Positions 40,929 to 49,769 of a DNA stretch of 64,000 bases are shown piece after piece (within the stretch, counting starts at the first letter, position 1; every line of letters starts with the position of its first letter). The DNA is from Acidobacteriota bacterium. GTDB taxonomy: Bacteria; Acidobacteriota; Terriglobia; UBA7540. The DNA lies in contig JAKAWG010000016.1 of assembly GCA_021817045.1 (NCBI GenBank), positions 1 to 64,000 of the forward strand. The letters are read 5' to 3'. The notes below the pieces were generated by a model. That model did no database searches. It had not been told where the DNA came from and worked only from the letters and a program-made list of their open reading frames with translations. A program made the translations under genes and the position numbers.

Positions 40929-41024
40929 ATGTCTACCATTAAGTCGATTCTAACGGATATACAGTTCTGGGTCCCATTGGGAGTACTCGTGTTGGGAATC
41001 GGTCTCCTAGCATACGTCCATTGA
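40929..41024 (+). CDS. 31-aa single-span membrane microprotein
   Basis: ATG 40929, with an AGGGGGAA ribosome binding site about 12 bases upstream, and stop at 41024, one base before the start of the transporter gene. It begins MSTIKSILTDIQFWVPLGVL, the rest being hydrophobic (VLGIGLLAYVH): a short amphipathic N-terminus, then one transmembrane helix. Its spacing and strand argue for translational coupling to the transporter, perhaps as a stabilising or regulatory subunit. Too short for family assignment by eye. Confidence 0.65.
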   Translation: MSTIKSILTDIQFWVPLGVLVLGIGLLAYVH

Positions 41025-41025
41025 A

Positions 41026-42333
41026 ATGGTTGCTAAGCCGCAAACCTCTGTCGAAGAACATCCGGCAAACACGGCTCGATCCTTGCACGTGCTCGGGGTT
41101 ATGTGCGGACTGGCGGCTGCGACGTGGCTGGCAGGTGCTGAAGCGCCCACGAAGCTCGTAACCACGGGACTATCGCCTTTTCTGATTTCACTGGCTATGG
41201 TTGGCGGCGTGTTTGTTGCCCGATGGACGCTCCCGACCGCGATTAAAGGGACCGGCTACGTCTTTACCGACCTTCGGCAAAAGTCTCACCTAATAGCCTG
41301 GGCGGTCTTGGCAGGTTCGCTTTGGGCGCTCGGCAACACGCTCACGGTTTTCGCCGTACGCGACGTTGGCCTTTCCATCGCCTTTCCGCTATGGAACGTG
41401 AACAGCTTAGTGGGCGTGTGCTGGGGCTGTTTTCTCTTCCGCGAATTGCGCGGTGCGGGGGTCGGCACCTGGGCGAAGGTTGTGGGAGGAGCCGTGGCAA
41501 TCCTCGCTGGCGCGGTGCTTTTGGCCTACGCGTCATCCCACGGGCCTGCCTCATCGGCTCATCGCGCGATCACCGGAGTCGCAGCCGCCATAGGAGCCGC
41601 GTTTATGTTCGGCACGATGTACGTCCCATACCGCAAGGCCTATCTGAGCGGCATGAATCCGGTTTCGTTTGTGACCGTCTTTACTGTGGGGGAAGTCATC
41701 ACCATGTGCGCGCTCGCTATTAGTTTTGGGGGCGGCGCCGAAACCGTGATGCGCGAGCTCACGAAGGCTCGGTCTGATCTCTTTTGGCTTTTTCTCGGCG
41801 GATTTTGCTGGGTGATCGGCGACCTGTTCCAGAACTATGCTGCCAAATACATCGGCATCGGACGGGGCATTCCGCTTTCCAACACCAATCAACTTTGGGG
41901 ATTGGCATGGGGAGCTCTGGTGTTCGGTGAATTGGCCGGGAGAGGCAGTTCGACGGAATGGCTAGTCGTAACGGGATCGGCGACGATGCTTCTCGGTGCT
42001 GCGTCGATTAGCAGCGCAGTCGCTCCAGAACGGGAACAGGTCTCTACGCAGGAGGCGATGGCGCGAGAATGTATCCGTTATGGGCTCAGCGTTCGACATA
42101 CCGAGGCTTCCTTGCGGGGAGAGGATGTGATTGCCGCCGACGCTCCAGCACACCGCTGGTGGGACGCATTGATTGTGATCGGTGCGGTTAGCATCTTTGC
42201 GTGGCTGGGCTGGCTTGCGAAAATCCCTCCGATCAGCGTGCAGATTGGTTGGATGACGGCGCTGGTTCTCATCATGTTAGCGGTCCTCGTTGGGTGCGGC
42301 TGGATTTTGTGGCGGCAGACACGATTTTCGTAA
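41026..42333 (+). CDS. GRP/RhaT-type sugar transporter, 10 membrane spans
   Basis: 435 aa. About ten hydrophobic segments in two five-span halves of the DMT superfamily. FMFGTMYVPYRKAYLSGMNP and GIGRGIPLSNTNQLWGLAWG match the GRP (glucose/rhamnose uptake) family. The N-terminus has a 40-residue soluble lead before TM1, and a 50-residue polar segment precedes the last two helices (FAWLGWLAKIPPI onward). Substrate unknown, but the sugar-oxidoreductase-like gene downstream fits a carbohydrate or polyol. It is preceded by the microprotein at one-base spacing. Confidence 0.85.
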   Translation: MVAKPQTSVEEHPANTARSLHVLGVMCGLAAATWLAGAEAPTKLVTTGLSPFLISLAMVGGVFVARWTLPTAIKGTGYVFTDLRQKSHLIAWAVLAGSLWALGNTLTVFAVRDVGLSIAFPLWNVNSLVGVCWGCFLFRELRGAGVGTWAKVVGGAVAILAGAVLLAYASSHGPASSAHRAITGVAAAIGAAFMFGTMYVPYRKAYLSGMNPVSFVTVFTVGEVITMCALAISFGGGAETVMRELTKARSDLFWLFLGGFCWVIGDLFQNYAAKYIGIGRGIPLSNTNQLWGLAWGALVFGELAGRGSSTEWLVVTGSATMLLGAASISSAVAPEREQVSTQEAMARECIRYGLSVRHTEASLRGEDVIAADAPAHRWWDALIVIGAVSIFAWLGWLAKIPPISVQIGWMTALVLIMLAVLVGCGWILWRQTRFS

Positions 42334-42438
42334 TGCGTAACCTAACCGCGGATTGATCGAAACGCCGGGAGATGGGGCAAAATTCGAGGTTGGTCATCAA
42401 GGATTCTTAAGCCGTGTCCAGATCGGGAGGTCACGAGG

Positions 42439-43467
42439 ATGCGTAAGCTCGGAGTGGCAGTGGTCGGAGTCGGGAAGCTCGGAAGGCGTCACGCGGAAAA
42501 CTTGAAGCGGCGAATCCCGGAGGCGCAGCTTGTGGCTGTGGCTGACATCGACGGCAGAGTTGCTTTGCAGGTGGCAACAGAACTAGAAGTGGAACATTCC
42601 TACAACGCGCTCGACGGCCTGTTGGAACGTAGGGATGTGCAAGCGATCGTGATTGCCTCTCCTTCCAAGTTCCATGGTGAGCTGATTCAGGCTGCAGCCA
42701 AAGCCGGCAAGCACGTCTTTTGTGAAAAGCCTTTGGCCCTAACCCTCGAGCAAGGCGACGCGGCCCTCGCAGCCGTGAACAAGGCCGGCGTCCAACTTCA
42801 GATCGGCTTTATGAGGCGCTTTGATCCTGCTTACGCTGCAGCCAAGAAGCGAATCGAAGCGGGAGACATCGGCGACCCCATCATTTTTAAGTCGGTGGGA
42901 CGTGACAAACATCCCCCGCCACGCAGTTTTTTTGAAAACGGAGTGAATGGAACAATTTTCAGTGATGCTGCGATTCACGACTTTGACTTGGCACGCTGGA
43001 TGATGGGAGACGAGATTGTCGAGGTGCACACCTTCGCGGGACTTCTGGCGTGTCCGGAGTTGGCACGTTTGGTCGACTTGGACGCAGGATTAGTGAATCT
43101 GCGCTTTGGGCGTGGCGGAATTGGAAGCGTTGAGGCCTTCCGCAAAGCGAGTTATGGATATGACATTCGGACAGAAATATTGGGCACAAAAGGGGCTTTG
43201 CACATCGGCTATCTTCACCAGACGCCGGTGCTGCTGTTGACCGAGGCCGGCGTTACATACGACGTTGTGGACCACTGGCTCGAGCGCTTTTCCAATGCCT
43301 ACCAGAGCGAGCTGCATGAGTTTGTCCTTTCCGTTTTAGGAGGCCGGCCAACCTGGCCTGCCGGAGAAGATGGCCGTGCCGCTCTCGCCGTTGCGATTGC
43401 AGCCGAAAACTCTTACCGCCAAGCTCGGCCGATTTCAATCAGTGCGCAGCGCCGGGCGGCACCTTAG
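42439..43467 (+). CDS. Gfo/Idh/MocA family oxidoreductase (myo-inositol/sugar dehydrogenase-like)
   Basis: 342 aa. Rossmann GVGKLGRRHAENLKRRIPEA binds NAD(P); HVFCEKPLALTLEQGDAALA holds the family EKP motif, and IFSDAAIHDFDLARWMMGDE the catalytic Asp-x-x-x-His-like pair (AIHDFD). The C-terminal alpha/beta domain follows (SYGYDIRTEILGTKGALHIG). It most resembles inositol 2-dehydrogenases. A purine-rich site (GGGAGGTCACGAGG) precedes ATG 42439. Likely linked to the transporter 106 bases upstream. Confidence 0.88.
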   Translation: MRKLGVAVVGVGKLGRRHAENLKRRIPEAQLVAVADIDGRVALQVATELEVEHSYNALDGLLERRDVQAIVIASPSKFHGELIQAAAKAGKHVFCEKPLALTLEQGDAALAAVNKAGVQLQIGFMRRFDPAYAAAKKRIEAGDIGDPIIFKSVGRDKHPPPRSFFENGVNGTIFSDAAIHDFDLARWMMGDEIVEVHTFAGLLACPELARLVDLDAGLVNLRFGRGGIGSVEAFRKASYGYDIRTEILGTKGALHIGYLHQTPVLLLTEAGVTYDVVDHWLERFSNAYQSELHEFVLSVLGGRPTWPAGEDGRAALAVAIAAENSYRQARPISISAQRRAAP

Positions 43468-43665
43468 CCCGGCTCGCGGTGATTCCGGTTGAACCGAGGG
43501 TCCTCACAAAAATCTAATCCAGAATTCCAAGTCAACATTAGCGATAGTACGCCTCAGCCGCGCGCCTGGAACATGACATCAATGTGATGCGGGTCACAGA
43601 AGGCCGTCTACCGGGACCAGATAATCTCATTGTGCGGGATTGTCGCCCGTGTGGAGACGGCTCTT

Positions 43666-45174
43666 ATGCATGGGATCTTGGGGTCTCCGGCTGCACGACT
43701 TTCGGAGGAGGAACGGAAGGCAGCTTTTGCCCGTGCGAAGAAAGCCGAAGTCGTTGAGCGGCAAAAGCTGCCCGTCCGTTATCACGTCGAGGATTTTGAG
43801 ACCGCAGACCGTCCACGCCGTTTTCTTGAAGCCTTTGCGGCCATCCTGAAACACACGAGCTACCGGCTGGCACTGGATCACTATGTTCGCGTGACCGCCC
43901 GGTGCGCGCGGTGCGCCGTAGCCTGCCCGATCTATGAAACCACCGGGGACCCTCGCGATATACCCTGCCGGCGTTCCGAGCTTCTCCTGTCCATCTATCG
44001 GCGGCACTTTACCCTTTCTGGCATCCTCCGGGCAAGGCTGCTTGGCGATCCGGGCCTGACGGACGAGCGCATTCAGGAAATTGCGGATTCCTACTATGAC
44101 TGCACAGCTTGCCGGCGATGCCACTTTGAATGTCCGATGGGCATCGATCATGGACTGATTACCCACCTCGGCCGATACACTCTCTCTGAAATCGGGATTG
44201 CGCCTCGTGCCTTGGTGGTCAGCACGCGGGAGCAATTGACGGGACGCACCGCAAATACCTCCGCTATTCCGCTTCCGGCACTGTTGGACACGCTGGAATT
44301 TCTGGCTGAGGACATCAAGGAAGAGAAGGGAATTGCGGTTCAGTTTCCGGTGGATCAGGAAGGAGCGGAGTACCTTTTCCTCCCTGCCGTATCCGACTAC
44401 ATTATGGAGGCCGAAACGCTCAAGGGCATCGCCGCGGTGTTCAAGGCGACTGGTGACACCTGGACCATTGGCTCGCGCTACTTCGATGCCATCAACTACG
44501 GCCTCTTTTACAGCGATCAGGTGCTGGAGCACGCTCTTCGCAAGATCAAGGAGGAAGCTGAACGGCTGAAGGTGAAAAAAATCCTGATCGGCGAGTGCGG
44601 CCATGCTTCCCGGTCCGCGAAGTATTTCTACCCGGCCTTCTGCGGTGGTCCAAATGCTTTACCCGCGGTCAGCATCCTCGAATATACGCACCAGGCTCTG
44701 AAAGAGGGACGTATCAGGCTCGACCCGAAGGTCGTCAAAGAGGCTGTCACCTACCACGATCCGTGCAATTTCGCCCGCCCGGGGTGGATTGTCAATCAGC
44801 CCCGGGAGACTCTGAAAGCATTTTGCTCGGGCTACGTCGAGATGACGCCGAGCGGGCGTGAGAACCTCTGTTGCGGCGGGGGCGGGGGAACGGTATCGAT
44901 TGACGAGATCCGGCCTTATCGAACGCGAGTCTCAGGAAAAATCAAAGCCGAGCAGATTCGGTCTACCGGAGCACAATACTGCGTCGCGCCCTGCGCCAAC
45001 TGCAAAAAACAACTTCGGGAGCTGATGGAAGACCAGCACGTTGACTGCGAGATTCTCGGCCTCCACGACCTGATCTATAAAGCGATCATTCTGCCCCCCG
45101 ATCGGGGAAGCGCTTCAGGCGCGGACGACGCAGCGGAAGGCAGCGGTTTGAACCGCGCCGTTACCGCGGATTGA
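43666..45174 (+). CDS. HdrD/DsrK-like iron-sulfur CCG protein
   Basis: 502 aa. Two N-terminal [4Fe-4S] motifs: CARCAVACP (about 80-88) with a distal IPCRR, and CTACRRCHFECP (about 150-165). Two C-terminal CCG domains: GECGHASRSAKYFYP and YHDPCNFARPGWI with NLCCGGGGG and a final CVAPCANCKK, which ligate a catalytic [4Fe-4S] as in HdrD, DsrK and TmcB. No signal peptide or membrane span, hence cytosolic. It heads a four-gene cluster with a NarI-like cytochrome, a ferredoxin and NrfD. Start ATG 43666 chosen; TTG 43630 and GTG 43651 are in frame. Confidence 0.85.
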   Translation: MHGILGSPAARLSEEERKAAFARAKKAEVVERQKLPVRYHVEDFETADRPRRFLEAFAAILKHTSYRLALDHYVRVTARCARCAVACPIYETTGDPRDIPCRRSELLLSIYRRHFTLSGILRARLLGDPGLTDERIQEIADSYYDCTACRRCHFECPMGIDHGLITHLGRYTLSEIGIAPRALVVSTREQLTGRTANTSAIPLPALLDTLEFLAEDIKEEKGIAVQFPVDQEGAEYLFLPAVSDYIMEAETLKGIAAVFKATGDTWTIGSRYFDAINYGLFYSDQVLEHALRKIKEEAERLKVKKILIGECGHASRSAKYFYPAFCGGPNALPAVSILEYTHQALKEGRIRLDPKVVKEAVTYHDPCNFARPGWIVNQPRETLKAFCSGYVEMTPSGRENLCCGGGGGTVSIDEIRPYRTRVSGKIKAEQIRSTGAQYCVAPCANCKKQLRELMEDQHVDCEILGLHDLIYKAIILPPDRGSASGADDAAEGSGLNRAVTAD

Positions 45175-45239
45175 CATAACCCTCTTTCGTTTTGTGCCGC
45201 GAGCGCATTAGTCGCAGCCGGAGCGGTACCGTTGAAACC

Positions 45240-46055
45240 GTGGCCTTCACATCCCTCCGGTTAAAGAGGAGGTTTGATACGGAAGCGTGGATCGAATTCG
45301 GGCGCGGCCCGCTATTCCGCCTGTGCTTCGCACTGTTGGTGCTTGGCCTGATTCGGATTCTGGCGCTGACGTGGGCCGGCATTTTTGACGTTTACCGTCA
45401 CAGTCCCGACAAAATCTTACCGTGGAAAGAGATCACCAAGAAGACCTTGGCGTGGCTCATTCCCGTCCGGAAGTTATGGACGGCGCGGCCGGTTTATAGC
45501 GCGATCTCGTTCCTCTTCCACCTCGGCTTGATCCTCACTCCCCTGTTTCTGGCCTCTCACAACCTGTTGTGGCAGAAGGGGGTGGGCTTTAGTTTGCCCT
45601 CCTTGCCGCAGAGGGTGGCAAACATCCTCACCCTGCTTGTTGTTGGCGCGGCTTTGTCTATCTTTTTCGGGCGCGTACTTTATCCGGCCGCGCGAGCGAT
45701 CAGCCGCGCGCAGGACTACCTCTGGCCGCTCTTACTCGCCGTTCCCTTCGCAACCGGGTACGTGGCGTCCAACCCCGTCATCAGTCCAAGGACGTATGAA
45801 CTCATGATGCTGCTCCACGTCTATGCCGGCGATCTCATTCTGGTCATGATCCCGTTTACGAAGCTGGCCCATTGCGTGCTGGCGCCGCTTTCGCAGCTTG
45901 TAACTCATCTGGCCTGGAAATTTCCTGCCGGAGCGGGCGACCGGGTGGCCGAAACCCTTGGTTACGCGGCGATGCCGACGTGGTTACCCCAGGCGCGGCT
46001 TCGTGCGAGGCCTGAAGCGCCGAACCCCGAACAAGGGCAGGTGATTCAGAAATGA
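45240..46055 (+). CDS. NarI/DsrM-like membrane cytochrome b
   Basis: 271 aa from GTG 45240 (an upstream start would add 16 polar residues). About five membrane helices: LFRLCFALLVLGLIRILALT, SAISFLFHLGLILTPLFLAS, NILTLLVVGAALSIFF, YLWPLLLAVPFATGYV and MMLLHVYAGDLILVMIPFTK. His residues at the helix ends (FHLGLI, ASHN, LLHVYAG, LAHC) are likely heme b ligands. It is the quinone-reactive partner in DsrM/TmcC/NarI-type modules. Overlaps the next gene by 4 bases. Confidence 0.82.
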   Translation: MAFTSLRLKRRFDTEAWIEFGRGPLFRLCFALLVLGLIRILALTWAGIFDVYRHSPDKILPWKEITKKTLAWLIPVRKLWTARPVYSAISFLFHLGLILTPLFLASHNLLWQKGVGFSLPSLPQRVANILTLLVVGAALSIFFGRVLYPAARAISRAQDYLWPLLLAVPFATGYVASNPVISPRTYELMMLLHVYAGDLILVMIPFTKLAHCVLAPLSQLVTHLAWKFPAGAGDRVAETLGYAAMPTWLPQARLRARPEAPNPEQGQVIQK

Positions 46056-46819
46056 AAACAGCTATCCTCACAGATACGACCAAGTGCATTGGATGTCACC
46101 TGTGCGTGGAAGCATGCAAAGAGGTCAACCACCTGCCGAATGACATGCCTCGCCGGTGGGACATGAGGGATGGGCTTTCCGCCGATAACTGGACCGCCGT
46201 CATCCGTCGCGACGACGACAAGTTTGTTCGCAAGCAGTGCCGGCACTGCCTCGAGCCGGCTTGCGTTGCTTCCTGCCCGGTGGCAGCTCTCCACAAGACA
46301 AATCTCGGGCCCGTTGTTTACGACAAGACGCGATGCATTGGCTGCCGCTATTGCATGATGGCCTGCCCGTATGGCATCCCGCGCTACCAGTGGGACTCCA
46401 CCGTGCCGTACATTCAGAAGTGCGTTCTTTGCTACGACACGCGGCTGAAACATGGCCGCGAGCCAGCCTGCACCGAGATTTGCCCCACCAAGGCCACGAT
46501 TTTTGGCGACCGCGACAAGCTCCTCGGCGAAGCTCACCAGAGGATTCGCCAGAATCCCGGCAAATACATCCATCGCGTATGGGGAGAGCACGAGCTTGGT
46601 GGAACGTCGGTTCTTTACATCTCCGACGTGGATCTGTCGTTTCTCACCTACGGCGCGCGCTTCGGAGAAAAGCCCCTGCCGGTTGCGACTCGGCCGGCCA
46701 TGGAGGCCGTTCCTTTCACCTTCCTTGGCGTCGCCATGGCGATGGCAGGGCTGCGCTGGATCATCGGACGGCGCGACAAGGTGCAGCGGGAAGAAGGCAG
46801 CCAGGAGCCGGAGGAATAA
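46052..46819 (+). CDS. HybA/DmsB-like four-cluster ferredoxin subunit with a C-terminal anchor
   Basis: 255 aa starting MKTAILTDTTKCIGCHLCVE. Sixteen Cys in four groups (CIGC-C-C, CRHC-C-C, CIGCRYCMMACP, CVLC-C-C) give four [4Fe-4S] clusters. One C-terminal membrane helix (AVPFTFLGVAMAMAGLRWII) follows. Family members such as HybA and DsrO carry a Tat signal; none is present here, so the clusters would be cytosolic unless it is exported with a partner. Starts in an ATGA overlap and ends adjacent to the NrfD gene. Confidence 0.85.
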   Translation: MKTAILTDTTKCIGCHLCVEACKEVNHLPNDMPRRWDMRDGLSADNWTAVIRRDDDKFVRKQCRHCLEPACVASCPVAALHKTNLGPVVYDKTRCIGCRYCMMACPYGIPRYQWDSTVPYIQKCVLCYDTRLKHGREPACTEICPTKATIFGDRDKLLGEAHQRIRQNPGKYIHRVWGEHELGGTSVLYISDVDLSFLTYGARFGEKPLPVATRPAMEAVPFTFLGVAMAMAGLRWIIGRRDKVQREEGSQEPEE

Positions 46820-48910
46820 ATGGACAGGGTCAGGCGGCTGAAACTCCTGCTCTGGATGCCGGTAGGGCTGGGCTTTGCCGTAACCGTCGATCGGTTTTTT
46901 TTCGGGCTTGGCGCAGCCACCCACCTCTCAGATGCCACGCCCTGGGGACTGTGGATTGGCTTCGACGTGATGAGCGGGGTCGCCTTGGCCGCAGGTGGCT
47001 TTGTCCTGACCGCTACCGTCTATATTTTCAGACTCGAGCGGTTCCACTCTATTGTCCGTCCGGCAGTCCTGACGGCGTTCCTCGGATACGTCGCTGTGGT
47101 CGCTGGCTTATTGTTCGATCTCGGCCTTCCGTGGCACATCTGGCACCTGATCATTTATTGGAATCCGCACTCGCCCCTGTTTGAGGTGGGTTGGTGCGTG
47201 ATGCTCTATCTGACGGTTCTGACGCTGGAGTTCTTTCCTGTACCTGCGGAGGACGTCTCGTCATTAGCCCGCGTCCGGCGGTTCCTGGTCAAGATGCGCA
47301 TTCCCCTCGTCATCCTGGGAATCGCTCTGTCCACCCTGCATCAGTCATCGCTCGGATCGCTTTTCCTGATCATGCCCTACCGTTTATACCCGCTTTGGTA
47401 CTCTCCCATTCTCCCGGTGCTCTTTTTCATTTCCGCAATCGCGCTGGGACTCATGATGGCGATCTTTGAGAGTCATTTTACGGCGTACTTCTACCGGCGA
47501 AAGCCGGAAACCGCCGTGCTTGCCTCGCTGGCTTCCGCTGCGCGCTGGGTGCTGATCCTCTACTTAGTCGTCCGCTTTAGCGATCTCGCGGCACGCGGGC
47601 AACTGCACGACCTCGTAGGCAGTGCGTGGCAAGTGAAGATGTTCTGGTTTGAAATCGTCGTGGCAGGCTTGTTACCCGTCGTTCTCTTCTCCATTTCAAA
47701 ATTCAACCGTCGGCCGGGTTGGCAGTGGGGGACGGCGGCGGTCGGTGTGGGCGGAATTGTGCTCGACCGCGTCAACGTGGGAGGGCTGATCGACCTAAGC
47801 CGGGGCGCCGCGCTCTACCTGCCTTCGTGGCAGGAGATCGTCACAAGCCTTGCCATTGTTGCCGGAGCCGTTCTTGTCTTCCTTTTCATCATCGAGCACT
47901 TCAGGGTCTGGGAAGAAAGACCGGTCGATCCAAAAGCGGACCCCAAACGTCTCCCGGAGCTAAATCCGGTCGGCGAAACCTGGCTGGGCGCTCCGGTGAT
48001 TGCGGCTCGAATCAAGTATTCATTAGCGTTCGTCTTGGCGGCGGCCTTAGCTTTCTCCTTCCTGGCGAATCCGAAGGTTGAGGCGACAGGCATCGTGCCC
48101 GTGCCGGCTCACCGGGCACGCGGGGACGTGGGAAAACTGCCGGGCATCTCGTCCCGCGTATCGTTTAACAGTTCCCTCACTCCCAGCCCCTCCCCCGCAA
48201 GCGGGAGAGGCGGGACCGCAAAGCGGTGGGTGAGGGCAAAGCGCCAGAAGGCGACGGCAATTCCGGCGGGCGTGCTCTACCTGGACGGCGATCTGACAGG
48301 GTGGGGAGTGACCTTCTACCACCAGCGCGAAGTTGAACGCAACGGAGGCGAGAAGTCATGCGCGATTTGCCACCACATGAATATGCCGCACGATCAGAAC
48401 TCGGGCTGCTATGAGTGCCACCGGGACATGTATCAGCCAACCGACGCGTTCCGGCATAACTGGCACGCTTCTCGGAGCGGCGCGAATCTTGCGTGCATCC
48501 AGTGCCACGAGGCGGGCTATCCCCGAACATCCGCGCAGGTGAAGCCTTGCACGGACTGCCACAAGGACATGATTCCCCCCGGGGCGACCATTCAGGTTAG
48601 CAGTGAAAACCTTGTTGACGCCTCCGGAGAAATTCGGCGTCTCATCACTCCCGGCAGCGTGGTCAAGATCAACACTTACACTGCCGTCTCTTACGTAGAC
48701 GCCATGCACGAGCTTTGCGTTGGCTGTCACGCGCAGGTGGCAGAGCGCGAAAAGAAACCGGAAGTGGCGCAGTGCGCCGAGTGCCACAAGGGGAAATTGA
48801 ACTATTCGGACACAGTCAACCTGCTCTATCAGCGCACCGCGGTAGCCGGCCGGCGGGTCGTCATGCCGCCGCCTCCGGCAAGCCCCGGCGGCGCAGCGAT
48901 GAAGCCGTAG
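46820..48910 (+). CDS. NrfD/HybB-type membrane protein fused to a hexaheme cytochrome c
   Basis: 696 aa. Residues 1-430: about ten membrane helices with the HybB hallmark ALSTLHQSSLGSLFLIMPYR, then one more helix near 395-420 (SLAFVLAAALAFSFLA) that would put the C-terminus outside. Residues about 475-696: a soluble cytochrome with six CxxCH hemes at about 514, 530, 559, 577, 633 and 652 (CAICH, CYECH, CIQCH, CTDCH, CVGCH, CAECH). In DsrMKJOP and Hmc these are separate genes (DsrP plus DsrJ, HmcC plus HmcA). The linker at about 450-475 is encoded by a dispersed palindromic repeat. Confidence 0.87.
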   Translation: MDRVRRLKLLLWMPVGLGFAVTVDRFFFGLGAATHLSDATPWGLWIGFDVMSGVALAAGGFVLTATVYIFRLERFHSIVRPAVLTAFLGYVAVVAGLLFDLGLPWHIWHLIIYWNPHSPLFEVGWCVMLYLTVLTLEFFPVPAEDVSSLARVRRFLVKMRIPLVILGIALSTLHQSSLGSLFLIMPYRLYPLWYSPILPVLFFISAIALGLMMAIFESHFTAYFYRRKPETAVLASLASAARWVLILYLVVRFSDLAARGQLHDLVGSAWQVKMFWFEIVVAGLLPVVLFSISKFNRRPGWQWGTAAVGVGGIVLDRVNVGGLIDLSRGAALYLPSWQEIVTSLAIVAGAVLVFLFIIEHFRVWEERPVDPKADPKRLPELNPVGETWLGAPVIAARIKYSLAFVLAAALAFSFLANPKVEATGIVPVPAHRARGDVGKLPGISSRVSFNSSLTPSPSPASGRGGTAKRWVRAKRQKATAIPAGVLYLDGDLTGWGVTFYHQREVERNGGEKSCAICHHMNMPHDQNSGCYECHRDMYQPTDAFRHNWHASRSGANLACIQCHEAGYPRTSAQVKPCTDCHKDMIPPGATIQVSSENLVDASGEIRRLITPGSVVKINTYTAVSYVDAMHELCVGCHAQVAEREKKPEVAQCAECHKGKLNYSDTVNLLYQRTAVAGRRVVMPPPPASPGGAAMKP
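48174..48235. repeat. Palindromic repeat lying in frame in the NrfD-cytochrome gene
   Basis: CCTCACTCCCAGCCCCTCCC begins it and GCGGTGGGTGAGGG ends it, with a central CCCGC-AAGCGGG hairpin and a CCGC-AAAGCGG hairpin. This GTGAGGG/CCCTCAC-ended element type is normally intergenic; a related copy is at 52010-52066. Here it reads through in frame as TPSPSPASGRGG and more, between the membrane and heme domains. Confidence 0.75.
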
Positions 48911-48932
48911 TGAGAGGTGTAGGAGGTTCGCG

Positions 48933-49769
48933 TTGTCAGCGTTCTTGCATTCAATCCTGTTGATGTGCGGCGCGTTTGCGACCGGCATCGTTGGAGCGCT
49001 CACCGGCCTGGGCGGCGGGGTCATCCTCGTTCCCATGCTCGTGTTGCTCTTTGACGTCAACATGCGCTACGCGGCCGGGGCGTCACTCATTGCGGTCATT
49101 GCAACCTCTTCGGGAGCTGCAGCCGCTCTCCTGAGCGAGGGTTACACGAACCTGCGTATCGGGATGTTCCTTCAACTCACCTCCATCGCTGGCGGCATCG
49201 CGGGCGCCTTGCTCGCCGGGTTTGTCCCGGTCCCTGCCCTGTTCACGGTATTTGGCGCGGTGCTGCTTTACTCCAGTTTAATGACCGTTCGCCGGAAAGA
49301 AGAAAGCGAGCAGGGCCGGCCTTCTGATCGTTTGGCGACGCGCCTGAAACTGGAAAGCAGTTATCCCGTCCTTGGCGGCTGGCGCTCTTACAAAGTCGTC
49401 CGAACTTCCCCCGGCGCGCTCTTGATGAGCGTGGCCGGGTTCATTTCAGGACTTTTGGGCATCGGCGCGGGCGCGGTCAATGTGCTGGTGATGGATCAGG
49501 TGATGAGGCTTCCTTACAAGGTTTCAACCAGCACCAGCAATTTCATGATTGGAATCACCGCCGCGGCCAGCGCGGGGGTTTATCTGGATCAAGGCTTCAT
49601 TGACCCGGTTATAACCATGCCCGTGATGCTTGGCGTGCTCGGGGGCGCCGCCGTCGGTGCGAGGCTTCTCATGATCGTAAGAGCCAAGCCTGTGAGGTTG
49701 CTCTTCAGCGTGATCGTCTTTCTGACGGCTCTCGAGATGATCTACAAAGGTGTATCTCAATGGCGCTGA
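48933..49769 (+). CDS. TauE/SafE family sulfite/sulfonate exporter, copy 1
   Basis: 278 aa from TTG 48933 with AGGAGG eight bases upstream. Eight or so membrane helices; GALTGLGGGVILVPMLVLLF and a second GFISGLLGIGAGAVNVLVMD form the two family repeats. Members export sulfite, sulfoacetate or other organosulfonates. The gene follows the redox complex directly (22 bases) and overlaps a DUF1634 gene by 10 bases. A near-duplicate lies at 52615-53451. Substrate inferred only from family. Confidence 0.88.
   Translation: MSAFLHSILLMCGAFATGIVGALTGLGGGVILVPMLVLLFDVNMRYAAGASLIAVIATSSGAAAALLSEGYTNLRIGMFLQLTSIAGGIAGALLAGFVPVPALFTVFGAVLLYSSLMTVRRKEESEQGRPSDRLATRLKLESSYPVLGGWRSYKVVRTSPGALLMSVAGFISGLLGIGAGAVNVLVMDQVMRLPYKVSTSTSNFMIGITAAASAGVYLDQGFIDPVITMPVMLGVLGGAAVGARLLMIVRAKPVRLLFSVIVFLTALEMIYKGVSQWR

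Noticed and set aside
43666-48910. Complete dissimilatory sulfite reductase locus
   Set aside because: Only the DsrMKOP-like part is visible; no dsrA, dsrB, dsrC or dsrJ as separate genes in the window, so I do not call the system Dsr.
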